NCBI RefSeq assembly: GCF_036231355.1
Contig: NZ_CP109496.1
Coordinates: forward strand, 5,890,001 to 5,954,000
DNA from: Streptomyces sp. NBC_01431
Lineage (GTDB): Bacteria > Actinomycetota > Actinomycetes > Streptomycetales > Streptomycetaceae
Direction: 5' to 3'
DNA length: 64,000 nucleotides
The translations under genes were made by a program, and so were the position numbers. Every line of letters begins with the position of its first letter. The stretch's first letter is position 1. The notes beneath the pieces were generated by a model. The model ran no database searches. It was not told the origin of the DNA and saw only the letters and a program-made list of their open reading frames with translations. Positions 41,324-49,283 of the stretch are shown here, in pieces.

Positions 41324-41755
41324 ATGAGCGAAGCCACTGAGCACCCCGCCCCCGACGCGGATGCCTGGGCCGACGCCTGCGCCGAGGACCTCGCCGCCGA
41401 GAAGGCGCGCCGCCGCGCCGAGTACGGCACCCCGCCGGGATCCGCCGCCGAGGAACTGCGCAAGCTGCTCGACGCGGTCTCCGACAAGGTCGCCGGCGTC
41501 CTGGGGGTCCAGCCCTCGCTGCCCGGCATGGCCGCGTCGAGCGCCGTGCAACAGCTGATCAGCCAGGCGAAGTCCGCCGTCGAGCCCGTCATCGAGCGCA
41601 ACCCCGAGGTCTTCGACCACCTCGCCGCCGCCGGCAACGAACTGCTCGCCGCCTACCGCTCCGCGGTCGAGGGCCACGAACGCCGATGGACGTCCGCGGA
41701 CGACGCGAAGCGCGACGAGGGACCCGGCAGCACCGAGCACATCGATCTCGACTGA
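41324..41755 (+). CDS. DUF5304-type small acidic protein
   Basis: A 143-residue acidic, Ala/Glu-rich, mostly helical protein with no membrane segment (ADACAEDLAAEKARRRAEYG, SAVEPVIERNPEVFDHLAAA). I believe it belongs to the actinomycete DUF5304 family, whose function is unknown. TGGAG lies 7 nt before the ATG. It follows the ArsA-like gene by 70 nt on the same strand, and precedes glkA by 120 nt. A link with either is inference. Confidence 0.75.
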   Translation: MSEATEHPAPDADAWADACAEDLAAEKARRRAEYGTPPGSAAEELRKLLDAVSDKVAGVLGVQPSLPGMAASSAVQQLISQAKSAVEPVIERNPEVFDHLAAAGNELLAAYRSAVEGHERRWTSADDAKRDEGPGSTEHIDLD

Positions 41756-41875
41756 GTCCGCGGCCGGGGCCGGGACCTGCGCTCACCGCCGGGTGAACGC
41801 GGACTCGGCACGCTGAGCGCCACCCCGGCTCGGGTACGGTTGGCCGTAGCGGGGCTCGACCGAACTGAGGGATTC

Positions 41876-42829
41876 ATGGGACTCACCATCGGTGTCGATA
41901 TCGGCGGCACGAAGATCGCGGCGGGCGTGGTCGACGAGGACGGCAACATCCTCTCCACCCACAAGGTGCCGACTCCCGGCACGCCCGATGCCATCGTGGA
42001 CGCGATCGCCTCGGCCGTCGACGGCGCACGCGCCGGACACGAGATCGTGGGCGTGGGCATCGGGGCCGCCGGTTACGTCAACCGCCAGCGCTCCACCGTC
42101 TACTTCGCGCCCAATATCGACTGGCGCCAGGAACCGCTGAAGGAGAAGGTCGAGCACCGCGTCGGCCTCCCGGTGGTCGTGGAGAACGATGCCAACGCGG
42201 CCGCCTGGGGCGAGTACCGCTTCGGGGCGGGCAAGGGTCACCGCAACGTCATCTGCATCACGCTCGGCACGGGCCTGGGCGGCGGCATCATCATCGGCAA
42301 CAAGCTGCGCCGCGGCCACTTCGGCGTGGCCGCCGAGTTCGGCCACATCCGGATGGTGCCGGACGGCCTGCTGTGCGGCTGCGGCAGCCAGGGCTGCTGG
42401 GAGCAGTACGCCTCCGGCCGCGCCCTGGTCCGCTACGCCAAGCAGCGCGCCAACGCCACCCCCGAGCGGGCCGAGATCCTGCTCGCGCTGGGCAACGGCA
42501 CCCCCGACGGCATCGAGGGCAAGCACATCTCGATGGCCGCGCGCCAGGGCGACCCGGTGGCGGTCGACTCGTACCGCGAACTGGCCCGCTGGGCCGGTGC
42601 GGGCCTCGCCGACCTGGCCTCGCTGTTCGACCCGTCCGCGTTCATCGTGGGCGGCGGACTCTCGGACGAGGGCGAGCTGGTGCTCGACCCGATCCGCAAG
42701 TCCTACAAGCGCTGGCTGGTCGGCGGGAACTGGCGGCCGGTCGCCGATGTGATCGCGGCCCAACTGGGCAACAAGGCCGGTCTGGTCGGCGCGGCCGACC
42801 TCGCCAGGCAGCCCGACCCCATCATGTGA
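41876..42829 (+). CDS. glkA: ROK-family glucokinase
   Basis: The 317-residue enzyme phosphorylates glucose with ATP and, in S. coelicolor, is also central to carbon-catabolite repression. It has an N-terminal phosphate motif GVDIGGTKIAAGVVDEDG and the catalytic Asp in VVENDANAAAWGEYRFGAG. GTGLGGGIIIGNKLRRG is followed by the ROK zinc motif LCGCGSQGCWEQYASG (Cys-x-Cys-x4-Cys with upstream His). The length equals that of S. coelicolor GlkA as I recall it. The ATG at 41876 is preferred to an upstream GTG because MGLTIGVDIGG is the family start. Confidence 0.96.
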   Translation: MGLTIGVDIGGTKIAAGVVDEDGNILSTHKVPTPGTPDAIVDAIASAVDGARAGHEIVGVGIGAAGYVNRQRSTVYFAPNIDWRQEPLKEKVEHRVGLPVVVENDANAAAWGEYRFGAGKGHRNVICITLGTGLGGGIIIGNKLRRGHFGVAAEFGHIRMVPDGLLCGCGSQGCWEQYASGRALVRYAKQRANATPERAEILLALGNGTPDGIEGKHISMAARQGDPVAVDSYRELARWAGAGLADLASLFDPSAFIVGGGLSDEGELVLDPIRKSYKRWLVGGNWRPVADVIAAQLGNKAGLVGAADLARQPDPIM

Positions 42830-42843
42830 CACCCCTGCCAAGG

Positions 42844-42883
42844 CAGCGCCCGCCCGGTCCGGTCCCGGACCCGGCGGGCGCTG
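42844..42883 (+). terminator. Terminator after glkA
   Basis: An 11-bp stem CAGCGCCCGCC / GGCGGGCGCTG around an 18-nt GC-rich loop, followed by TCATACGTT. It lies 14 nt after the glkA stop. Confidence 0.7.
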
Positions 42884-42899
42884 TCATACGTTGTGGGCC

Positions 42900-43649
42900 A
42901 TGACCACACCTGCCGACGGCCTGCCCGCGTCCGCGACGGAGAACGGCTCGGCCGTGATCCGCGTGCTCAGCTACAACATCCGCTCGATGCGCGACGACAA
43001 CGCGGCCCTCGCCCGGGTGATCCGCGCCTGCGCACCCGACCTCGTACTCATCCAGGAAGCGCCCCGCTTCTTCCGCTGGCGCAAGGCCGCGGCACGCCTC
43101 GCCGCGGCGAGCGATCTGGTGGTCCTCAGCGGCGGCGCCACCGCCGCGGGCCCGATGCTGCTCTGCTCGCTGCGCGCCACCGTGGAACGCACCGAGGACG
43201 TGCTGCTCCCGCTCACCCCCGGCCTGCACCGGCGCGGTTTCGCGACCGCGGTGGTACGCGTCGGCGGGGCCAGGATCGGCGTCCTGAGCGCCCACCTCAG
43301 CCTTCAGGAGGCCGAGCGGTACGAGCAGACGGGGGCGCTCCTCGACCGGCTGGCCGGGATGGGGGTGGAGCACGCGATCGCCGGCGGCGATCTGAACGAA
43401 CGGCCCGGGGGGCGCGGCTTCGCCCGGCTGGCCGGGGCGCTCCAGGACTGCTGGGAAGTGGCGCCCTGGGGTGGGGAGTTCACGTCCACACCGGATGATC
43501 CGCATCAGCGGATCGACGCGGTGTTCGCCACCCGGGGAGTCGAAGTGCTGGGGTGCGGCGTGCCGTTGGGGCTGGTTTCGCGGGACGACCTGACCGCCGC
43601 CACGGATCACCTTCCGGTGCTGGCGGCGCTGCGGGTACCGACGGGGTGA
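42900..43649 (+). CDS. Endonuclease/exonuclease/phosphatase (EEP) family protein
   Basis: A 249-residue cytosolic protein with the EEP layout: VLSYNIRSMRDDN (Asn), LVLIQEAPRFFRW (metal-binding Glu), LSAHLSLQEAERYEQ (His), IAGGDLNERPGGRGF (Asp-x-Asn) and the terminal TAATDHLPVLAALR (Asp-His). It has every catalytic residue of the DNase I-like fold. The substrate may be nucleic acid, a phospholipid or an inositol phosphate and cannot be told. The ATG at 42900 was chosen over an in-frame TTG at 42891. A GGGGGC-TCC-GCCCCC hairpin (43652-43666) follows. Confidence 0.9.
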   Translation: MTTPADGLPASATENGSAVIRVLSYNIRSMRDDNAALARVIRACAPDLVLIQEAPRFFRWRKAAARLAAASDLVVLSGGATAAGPMLLCSLRATVERTEDVLLPLTPGLHRRGFATAVVRVGGARIGVLSAHLSLQEAERYEQTGALLDRLAGMGVEHAIAGGDLNERPGGRGFARLAGALQDCWEVAPWGGEFTSTPDDPHQRIDAVFATRGVEVLGCGVPLGLVSRDDLTAATDHLPVLAALRVPTG

Positions 43650-43651
43650 CC

Positions 43652-43666
43652 GGGGGCTCCGCCCCC
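43652..43666. terminator. Short GC hairpin between convergent genes
   Basis: GGGGGC-TCC-GCCCCC lies just past the EEP stop. A second imperfect hairpin, CCGCCGGAGG...GGTGGCGG, follows. There is no T-run. Confidence 0.4.
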
Positions 43667-43727
43667 AGACCCCGCTGCTTGACCGCCGGAGGACTTGAGG
43701 TGGCGGAGCCCGATCGTGGTTCGAGGT

Positions 43728-44306
43728 TCAGACCACCGCGCCGCGGCCCGGATCGTCGTCGTCCTCGTCGTGTTGCATACGGGCGAACAGGGTGGCGATG
43801 CCGCCCAGGAAGCCGCCCACGCCCAGGAAGGTGAGCCACCACGTCATGTCCCAGCCGAAGACCGCCGCGAGCAGGAGCAGCAGCGGGCCGCCCAGCACGC
43901 CCAGCCAGGCGAACTTCGCCGTGACGTCGGCCTCCGGCAGCGGCGGTGGCTCCGGCGGTACGAAGTGGCCCTCGTCCGAGGCGTCCGCATCGTCGTCGGA
44001 CGCCTCGGACGCCTCGGACGGCTCGGACGGCTCGAAGTCGCGGGGGCCGCCCACGCCGGGTGCGAACACCACCGAGCTGCCGAGCGCCGGTCTCTCCTGG
44101 TCCTTGTCGGCACCGGCGTCCGGCTTCGGCTCCGGGCTCTCGGCGACCTCGGGCTCGTCCTCGATCAGGGCGAGGTCCTCCACCGATCTGAACGGTCTGG
44201 CGCCCGGCGGGTCGGCCGGTTCCTCGCCGTACCCCGCCACGATCGCCGCCCAGGCAGCCTCTTCGTCGATCGGCTGCGGTTCGCGGTCCGCGTCGTGCTC
44301 AGCCAC
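43728..44306 (-). CDS. Acidic two-helix membrane protein of unknown function
   Basis: A 192-residue protein. The first ~125 residues are acidic and low complexity (EPSEPSEASEASDDDADASD). Two adjacent helices follow (FAWLGVLGGPLLLLLAAVFG, and MTWWLTFLGVGGFLGGIATLF after a short turn), ending in a short acidic tail (QHDEDDDDPGRGAVV). The GTG at 44306 overlaps the end of the hydrolase gene by 8 nt, so the two are coupled. The architecture is common among streptomycete membrane proteins of unknown role; it may be an assembly or interaction partner. Confidence 0.8.
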   Translation of the reverse strand: MAEHDADREPQPIDEEAAWAAIVAGYGEEPADPPGARPFRSVEDLALIEDEPEVAESPEPKPDAGADKDQERPALGSSVVFAPGVGGPRDFEPSEPSEASEASDDDADASDEGHFVPPEPPPLPEADVTAKFAWLGVLGGPLLLLLAAVFGWDMTWWLTFLGVGGFLGGIATLFARMQHDEDDDDPGRGAVV

Positions 44307-45096
44307 CGGTCGTGCTCCCCTTCTTCGCGACGTCAGGAGCGAGGCGGCCGATGAACGAGTAGCTCTCCTCGAAGATCCGCTCCGCATCGTGGTCCAACGT
44401 CGCCACGTGGTAGCTCTGTTCCAGCAGGATCTCCTGGACGTCCGTGGAGGACACCCGGCTGAGGACCCGAGCCGAGTCGGCCGGCGGCACCACATGGTCC
44501 TGCGGGCTGTGCAGAACCACCAACGGCTGGGTCACCTGCGGCAGTTCACCGTCCACGATCTTGAAGAAGTTGCGCAGCGAGTGCGCCGCGTGCAGCGGCA
44601 CCCGGTCGTAGCCGATCTCCTCGGAGCCTTCGAGGGCGATGTCGCTGGCGATGCCCTTGGTCGAGCGGACGAAGTGGCGGACCACCGGCAGCGCGTGGGC
44701 GGCCGCGCCGTGCACCTTGTTGCCCGGGTTGACGAGGACCAGGCCGCTGATCTCGTCGCCGTGCTTCGCGGCGAGCCGCAGCGCCAGCGCGCCGCCCATC
44801 GAGAGGCCGAAGACGAAGACCCGCGTGCAGCGCTCACGGAGCTCGCGCAGGGCGCGGTCCACCTCCGCGTACCAGTCCTGCCAGCCGGTGAGCTGCATGT
44901 CCTGCCAGCGGGTGCCGTGTCCGGGCAGCAGGGGGAGCGAGACCGTGAGGCCGCGCTCCGCCAGATATTCGGCCCAGGGGCGCAGCGACTGCGGGGAACC
45001 GGTGAAACCGTGACAGAGGAGGACGCCGACCTCTCCGCCCTCGTGGCGGAACGGCTCGGCTCCAGGGAGGACCGGCACCAGGGGTCTCCTGTTCAT
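44299..45096 (-). CDS. Alpha/beta-hydrolase, carboxylesterase/monoacylglycerol-lipase-like
   Basis: A 265-residue serine hydrolase: oxyanion region VLLCHGFTGSPQSLRPWA, cap strand LTVSLPLLPGHGTRWQDMQL, nucleophile elbow VFVFGLSMGGALALRLA, the acid in VVLHSPQDHVVPPA and the catalytic His in LEQSYHVATLDHDAERI. This matches Est30-type carboxylesterases acting on short or medium acyl esters. The start is uncertain: ATG 45096 gives the conserved core, while in-frame GTGs at 45135 and 45156 would add 13-20 residues. None has a good ribosome-binding site. It is divergent from the acyltransferase gene, which suggests a lipid link. Confidence 0.88.
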   Translation of the reverse strand: MNRRPLVPVLPGAEPFRHEGGEVGVLLCHGFTGSPQSLRPWAEYLAERGLTVSLPLLPGHGTRWQDMQLTGWQDWYAEVDRALRELRERCTRVFVFGLSMGGALALRLAAKHGDEISGLVLVNPGNKVHGAAAHALPVVRHFVRSTKGIASDIALEGSEEIGYDRVPLHAAHSLRNFFKIVDGELPQVTQPLVVLHSPQDHVVPPADSARVLSRVSSTDVQEILLEQSYHVATLDHDAERIFEESYSFIGRLAPDVAKKGSTTGG

Positions 45097-45234
45097 GAGC
45101 AGGGGCGGGGGTTGTGCGGGGGAGTCGTACTTCACGGTACGCGACCGGACTGACACCGACCAGAGCCGTCACGCGGGAGGGCCGGGCCCGGCACGGGTTA
45201 AGGTCTGTTCGACAAGCACAGGAAGGCATCCGAG

Positions 45235-46014
45235 TTGATCTACGGCGCAATGAAGTTCTCCATCGGCGGGTCGCTGAAGCTCGCCTTCAGGCCGTGGGTG
45301 GAGGGCCTGGAGAACATTCCCGCCGAGGGTCCGGCGATCCTCGCGAGCAACCACCTCTCCTTCTCGGACTCCTTCTTCCTGCCGGCCGTGCTGGACCGCA
45401 AGGTCACCTTCATCGCCAAGGCCGAGTACTTCACCTCCCCCGGGGTCAAGGGAAAGCTGACGGCGGCCTTCTTCAAGGGCGTCGGCCAGCTCCCGGTGGA
45501 CCGCTCGGGCGCCCGCGGCGCCGGTGAGGCGGCGATCAACGCGGGTATCGACGTCATCAAGAACGGCGGCCTGTTCGGCATCTATCCGGAAGGCACGCGC
45601 TCGCCCGACGGCCGCCTCTACCGCGGCAAGCCCGGCGGTCTCGCCCGGGTGGCGCTGGCCACCGGCGCGCCCGTCATCCCGGTCGCGATGATCGACACCG
45701 AGAAGATCCAGCCCCCGGGGAAGGTCGTCCCCAAGCTGATGCGTCCCGGCATCCGGATCGGCAAGCCGCTCGACTTCAGCCGGTACCAGGGCATGGAGGG
45801 CGACCGCTTCATCCTGCGCTCGGTGACCGACGAGGTCATGTACGAGATCATGAAGCTCTCCGGCCAGGAGTACGTCGACATCTACGCGACCGCCGCCAAG
45901 CGCCAGATCGCCGATGAGGCCAAGCGCGTCGCCGACGAGCACAAGGCCGTCGAGAAGGCGGAGCGGGTCCGCGAGGCGGAGCAGGCCAAGCAGGCGGAAC
46001 GCCCCGGCGACTAG
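45235..46014 (+). CDS. 1-acyl-glycerol-3-phosphate acyltransferase (PlsC-like)
   Basis: A 259-residue membrane-associated acyltransferase with motif I NHLSFSDSFFLP (HX4D), motif II in KGVGQLPVDRSG, motif III FGIYPEGTRSPDGRLYRGK and motif IV APVIPVAM. It acylates lysophosphatidate in phospholipid synthesis. The C-terminal ~50 residues are a charged Lys/Glu/Ala helix not found in minimal PlsC. The TTG start at 45235 is favoured by AGGAAGG 8 nt upstream. The macS gene begins 28 nt after its stop, so acyltransferase and two-component system are probably in one operon. Confidence 0.9.
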   Translation: MIYGAMKFSIGGSLKLAFRPWVEGLENIPAEGPAILASNHLSFSDSFFLPAVLDRKVTFIAKAEYFTSPGVKGKLTAAFFKGVGQLPVDRSGARGAGEAAINAGIDVIKNGGLFGIYPEGTRSPDGRLYRGKPGGLARVALATGAPVIPVAMIDTEKIQPPGKVVPKLMRPGIRIGKPLDFSRYQGMEGDRFILRSVTDEVMYEIMKLSGQEYVDIYATAAKRQIADEAKRVADEHKAVEKAERVREAEQAKQAERPGD

Positions 46015-46042
46015 CCGGTCGTCCGTCCGGGGTGGGGGGAAG

Positions 46043-47257
46043 ATGGCGAAGCGCGAACGGGTCGTGGGGATGTCGGTGGAGCTGCCGCTGTGGCGGGCGC
46101 TGACCGGCTACCGGGTCCTCACCACGCTCTACGCGGTGGTGATCTTCGCCACGGGATACGGGAAGTTCGAGCGGCCCTGGGTCGGCATCGGCTACCTCTC
46201 GGTGCTCACCGGGTGGAACTTCGCCACGCTGCCCAGGGTGGCCAACGCGGCCGCCTGCACCAAGCGGTTCCTCTCCCTCGACCTCGCCGTGGTGCTCGTC
46301 GGCATCCTGCTGACGCCGGTCGCCGACGTCAACGCCCAGCAGGTCGACGGTCCGACGCTGCCGACCATCGCGGCGGCCGGATCGGTCCTCGCCTTCGCCA
46401 TCAAGGGCGGCTGGCGCTGGGCCGGATTCGCCTCCTCACTGGTGGCCGTCGCCAACATCGTGGAACGCGGCACCCCCACCCGGGACACCTTCCACAACGT
46501 CATCCTGGTGTGGATCGCCTCGATCGCGGTCGGCTACATAGTCGAGGTGGCCCGCGCCAGTGAGGCGACCCTCGCGCGCGCCCTGGAGATCGAGGCGGCC
46601 ACCCGCGAACGCGAGCGCCTCGCCCGCGGCATCCACGACAGCGTGCTCCAGGTGCTCGCCATGGTGCAGCGCCGGGGCAGCGCCCTGGGCGGCGAGGCCG
46701 CCGAGCTCGGCCGGATGGCCGGCGAGCAGGAAGTGGCCCTGCGCACCCTGGTCTCCAGCGGACTGGTGCCGCCCAGGCGGGCCTCCGAGGACGCCGCGAA
46801 CGGCGCCGTGGTCCGCGCCGTGGAGGTCGACGACGAACCCGACGACGTCGCCGGGACCGATCTGCGCCTGCTGCTGGCCCCGCACGCCGGATCGCGGGTC
46901 TCCTTCGCGGAACCGGGCGCTGCGGTGCTGCTCCCGGCCCCGGCGGCCGGGGAGCTGGCGGCCGCTGTCAGTGCCGCGTTGGACAATGTCCGCAGACACG
47001 CGGGGGAGTCGGCCCAGGCCTGGATCCTGGTCGAGGACTGGGGGGACGAGGTGGTCGTGACGGTGCGGGACGACGGCCCCGGCATCCCGGCGGGCCGGCT
47101 GGAGGCGGCCGAGGGGGAGGGGCGCATGGGCGTCGCCCTCTCGATCCGGGGCCGGCTGCGGGACCTCGGCGGTACGGCGGAGCTGATCTCCGTGCCGGGC
47201 CAGGGCACGGAAGTTGAACTGAAGGTCCCACGGGGGAAGGCAGGACGGCACGGATGA
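46043..47257 (+). CDS. macS: Two-component sensor histidine kinase MacS
   Basis: A 404-residue kinase with four to five N-terminal transmembrane segments (about 20-170). The His-containing dimerisation helix RERERLARGIHDSVLQVLAMV and an ATPase domain (SAALDNVRRHAGESA, VTVRDDGPGIPAGR, MGVALSIRGRLRDLGG) follow. Sequence and linkage to the regulator below match the MacRS system of S. coelicolor, reported to influence antibiotic production and morphology. GGGGGGAAG precedes the ATG. The stop overlaps the regulator start (ATGA). Confidence 0.92.
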   Translation: MAKRERVVGMSVELPLWRALTGYRVLTTLYAVVIFATGYGKFERPWVGIGYLSVLTGWNFATLPRVANAAACTKRFLSLDLAVVLVGILLTPVADVNAQQVDGPTLPTIAAAGSVLAFAIKGGWRWAGFASSLVAVANIVERGTPTRDTFHNVILVWIASIAVGYIVEVARASEATLARALEIEAATRERERLARGIHDSVLQVLAMVQRRGSALGGEAAELGRMAGEQEVALRTLVSSGLVPPRRASEDAANGAVVRAVEVDDEPDDVAGTDLRLLLAPHAGSRVSFAEPGAAVLLPAPAAGELAAAVSAALDNVRRHAGESAQAWILVEDWGDEVVVTVRDDGPGIPAGRLEAAEGEGRMGVALSIRGRLRDLGGTAELISVPGQGTEVELKVPRGKAGRHG

Positions 47258-47952
47258 CGGAGCAGTACACGGTGCGGGCGGACGCGACGGTGCGGGTGAT
47301 GGTGGTCGACGACCACCCGATGTGGCGTGACGCGGTGGCCCGCGACCTCGCGGCCGCCGGCTTCGACGTCGTCGCCACGGCCGGCGACGGGCCGCAGGCG
47401 GTGCGCAGGGCCCAGGCCGTCGAGCCCGACGTCCTGGTCCTCGATCTCAATCTGCCGGGCATGCCCGGAGCCCAGGTCTGCAAGGAACTGGTCGCCGCCG
47501 ACCCGGCGTTGAGGGTGCTGGTCCTGTCCGCGTCGGGCGAGCACGCCGACGTCCTGGAAGCGGTGAAGTCCGGCGCGCTCGGCTACCTCCTCAAGTCCGC
47601 CAGCACCGAGGAGCTGACCGACGCCGTCCGTCGCACGGCCGTCGGCGACCCGGTGTTCACCCCGGGCCTGGCCGGCCTCGTCCTCGGCGAGTACCGCAGG
47701 CTCGCCCGGGACCCGGCGCCCGCCACCGCCGACGAGCCCAAGGCCCCACAGCTCACCGAGCGCGAGACCGAGGTGCTGCGCCTGGTCGCCAAGGGCCTGA
47801 GCTACAAGCAGATCGCCGAGCGTCTGGTCATCTCGCACCGCACGGTGCAGAACCACGTGCAGAACACTCTGGGCAAGCTCCAGCTCCACAACAGGGTGGA
47901 GCTCGTGCGGTACGCGATAGAGCGCGGCCTCGACAGCGTGGACGGCGCTTGA
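47254..47952 (+). CDS. macR: NarL/FixJ response regulator MacR
   Basis: The 232-residue protein has a receiver domain with acidic pair VMVVDDHPMW, phosphoacceptor Asp in VLVLDLNLPGMPG and Lys in YLLKSAST. A LuxR-type DNA-binding domain (LTERETEVLRLVAKGLSYKQ, SHRTVQNHVQNTLGKLQLHN) follows. It overlaps macS by 4 nt and is its cognate partner. No match to the published palindromic MacR site (TGAGTAC-type) was found in the adjacent promoters by eye. Confidence 0.93.
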   Translation: MTEQYTVRADATVRVMVVDDHPMWRDAVARDLAAAGFDVVATAGDGPQAVRRAQAVEPDVLVLDLNLPGMPGAQVCKELVAADPALRVLVLSASGEHADVLEAVKSGALGYLLKSASTEELTDAVRRTAVGDPVFTPGLAGLVLGEYRRLARDPAPATADEPKAPQLTERETEVLRLVAKGLSYKQIAERLVISHRTVQNHVQNTLGKLQLHNRVELVRYAIERGLDSVDGA

Positions 47953-48035
47953 CCGGGGCGTCCCCCGTGCGGGTGAACGACGGTCCGTCAACTCCCTTGT
48001 GGATCAAGCGAATTGACCTTTCGCCCCATCCCGCA

Positions 48036-48074
48036 GTGACGTACGTCACCACTAGCGTGGACCGCGTACGTCAC
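48036..48074 (+). promoter_or_regulatory. Palindrome and repeated half-site in the pfkA promoter
   Basis: GTGACGTACGTCAC (48036-48049) is a perfect 14-bp palindrome. CGTACGTCAC is repeated directly at 48065-48074. Between them lies TAGCGT (48053-48058), a candidate -10. A regulator dimer bound here would overlap the promoter and early transcript of pfkA. Confidence 0.55.
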
Positions 48075-48096
48075 TCCCAGGCGAAGGGACCATTCC

Positions 48097-49125
48097 ATGC
48101 GGGTCGGAGTACTGACCGGAGGCGGTGACTGCCCCGGACTCAACGCGGTCATCCGGGGCGTCGTCCGTAAGGGTGTGCAGGAGTACGGATACGAGTTCAC
48201 CGGGTTCAAGGACGGCTGGCGCGGCCCGCTGGAGGGCGCCACCGTCCAGCTGGACATCCCGGCGGTGCGCGGCATCCTGCCGCGCGGCGGCACCATCCTC
48301 GGCTCCTCGCGCACCAACCCCCTGAAGGCCGAGGACGGCGTCCGCCGCATCAAGGAGAACCTCGCCAAGTACGAGATCGACGCCGTGATCGCGATCGGCG
48401 GCGAGGACACCCTGGGGGTGGCGGCCCGGCTGAGCGACGAGTACGGCATCAAGTGCGTCGGGGTGCCCAAGACGATCGACAACGACCTGTCGGCCACCGA
48501 CTACACCTTCGGCTTCGACACCGCCGTCGGCATCGCGACCGAGGCCATCGACCGCCTGCACACCACGGCCGAGTCGCACATGCGGGTGCTCGTCGTGGAG
48601 GTCATGGGCCGGCACGCGGGCTGGATCGCCCTGCACTCCGGTCTGGCCGGCGGTGCCAACGTCATCCTCATCCCCGAGCAGCGCTTCGACGTCGACCAGG
48701 TCTGCGGCTGGATCACCTCCCGCTTCAAGGCCTCGTACGCGCCGATCGTCGTCATCGCCGAAGGCGCCATGCCGAAGGACGGCGAACTGGTGCTCAAGGA
48801 CGGCACCCTCGACTCCTTCGGGCACGTCCGGCTCTCCGGCGTCGGCGAGTGGCTGGCCAAGGAGATCGAGAAGCGCACCGGCAAGGAGGCCAGGACCACC
48901 GTCCTCGGCCACGTCCAGCGCGGCGGCACTCCGAGCGCCTTCGACCGGTGGCTCGCCACCCGCTTCGGACTGCACGCCATCGAGGCGGTGCGCGACGGCG
49001 ACTTCGGCAAGATGGTCGCGCTGCGCGGCACCGACATCGTGCGGGTGCCGATCGCCGAGGCGACCTCGAAGCTGAAGACCGTGGACCCCGCGCTCTACGC
49101 CGAGGTGGGCGTCTTCTTCGGCTGA
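48097..49125 (+). CDS. pfkA: 6-phosphofructokinase
   Basis: The 342-residue enzyme phosphorylates fructose-6-phosphate in glycolysis. Motifs are GVLTGGGDCPGLNAVIRG, GTILGSSRTNP, AIGGEDTLGVAARL (ATP/PPi loop), PKTIDNDLSATDYTFGFDTA (catalytic Asp pair), EVMGRHAGWIAL and LGHVQRGGTPSAFDR. It belongs to the actinobacterial group with Glu-Asp-Thr in the nucleotide loop, which is ATP-dependent in the characterised S. coelicolor enzyme. GAAGGGA precedes the ATG. A palindrome occupies its promoter. Confidence 0.95.
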   Translation: MRVGVLTGGGDCPGLNAVIRGVVRKGVQEYGYEFTGFKDGWRGPLEGATVQLDIPAVRGILPRGGTILGSSRTNPLKAEDGVRRIKENLAKYEIDAVIAIGGEDTLGVAARLSDEYGIKCVGVPKTIDNDLSATDYTFGFDTAVGIATEAIDRLHTTAESHMRVLVVEVMGRHAGWIALHSGLAGGANVILIPEQRFDVDQVCGWITSRFKASYAPIVVIAEGAMPKDGELVLKDGTLDSFGHVRLSGVGEWLAKEIEKRTGKEARTTVLGHVQRGGTPSAFDRWLATRFGLHAIEAVRDGDFGKMVALRGTDIVRVPIAEATSKLKTVDPALYAEVGVFFG

Positions 49126-49198
49126 TTTGGCCGGGGTCGGCGAAGTGGCCGGGGGCTCTGCCCCGGAGGCCCCGGCCTTCAAACACCGGACGGGCTGG

Positions 49199-49250
49199 AG
49201 GCCGGGCTTGAGGGGGGGGCCGGGGGAGGCCGGGCTTGAGGGGGGCCGGG
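49199..49250. repeat. 28-bp tandem duplication downstream of pfkA
   Basis: AGGCCGGGCTTGAGGGGGG occurs at 49199 and again at 49227, with small G-run differences. It follows an AAACACCGGACGGGCTGGAG element of a type frequent in Streptomyces intergenic regions, and precedes GGGGGCCCGCGGCCCCC, a possible terminator. Confidence 0.65.
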
Positions 49251-49283
49251 GGCCCGCGGCCCCCGTGCCCCCGCTCAGCCGGA

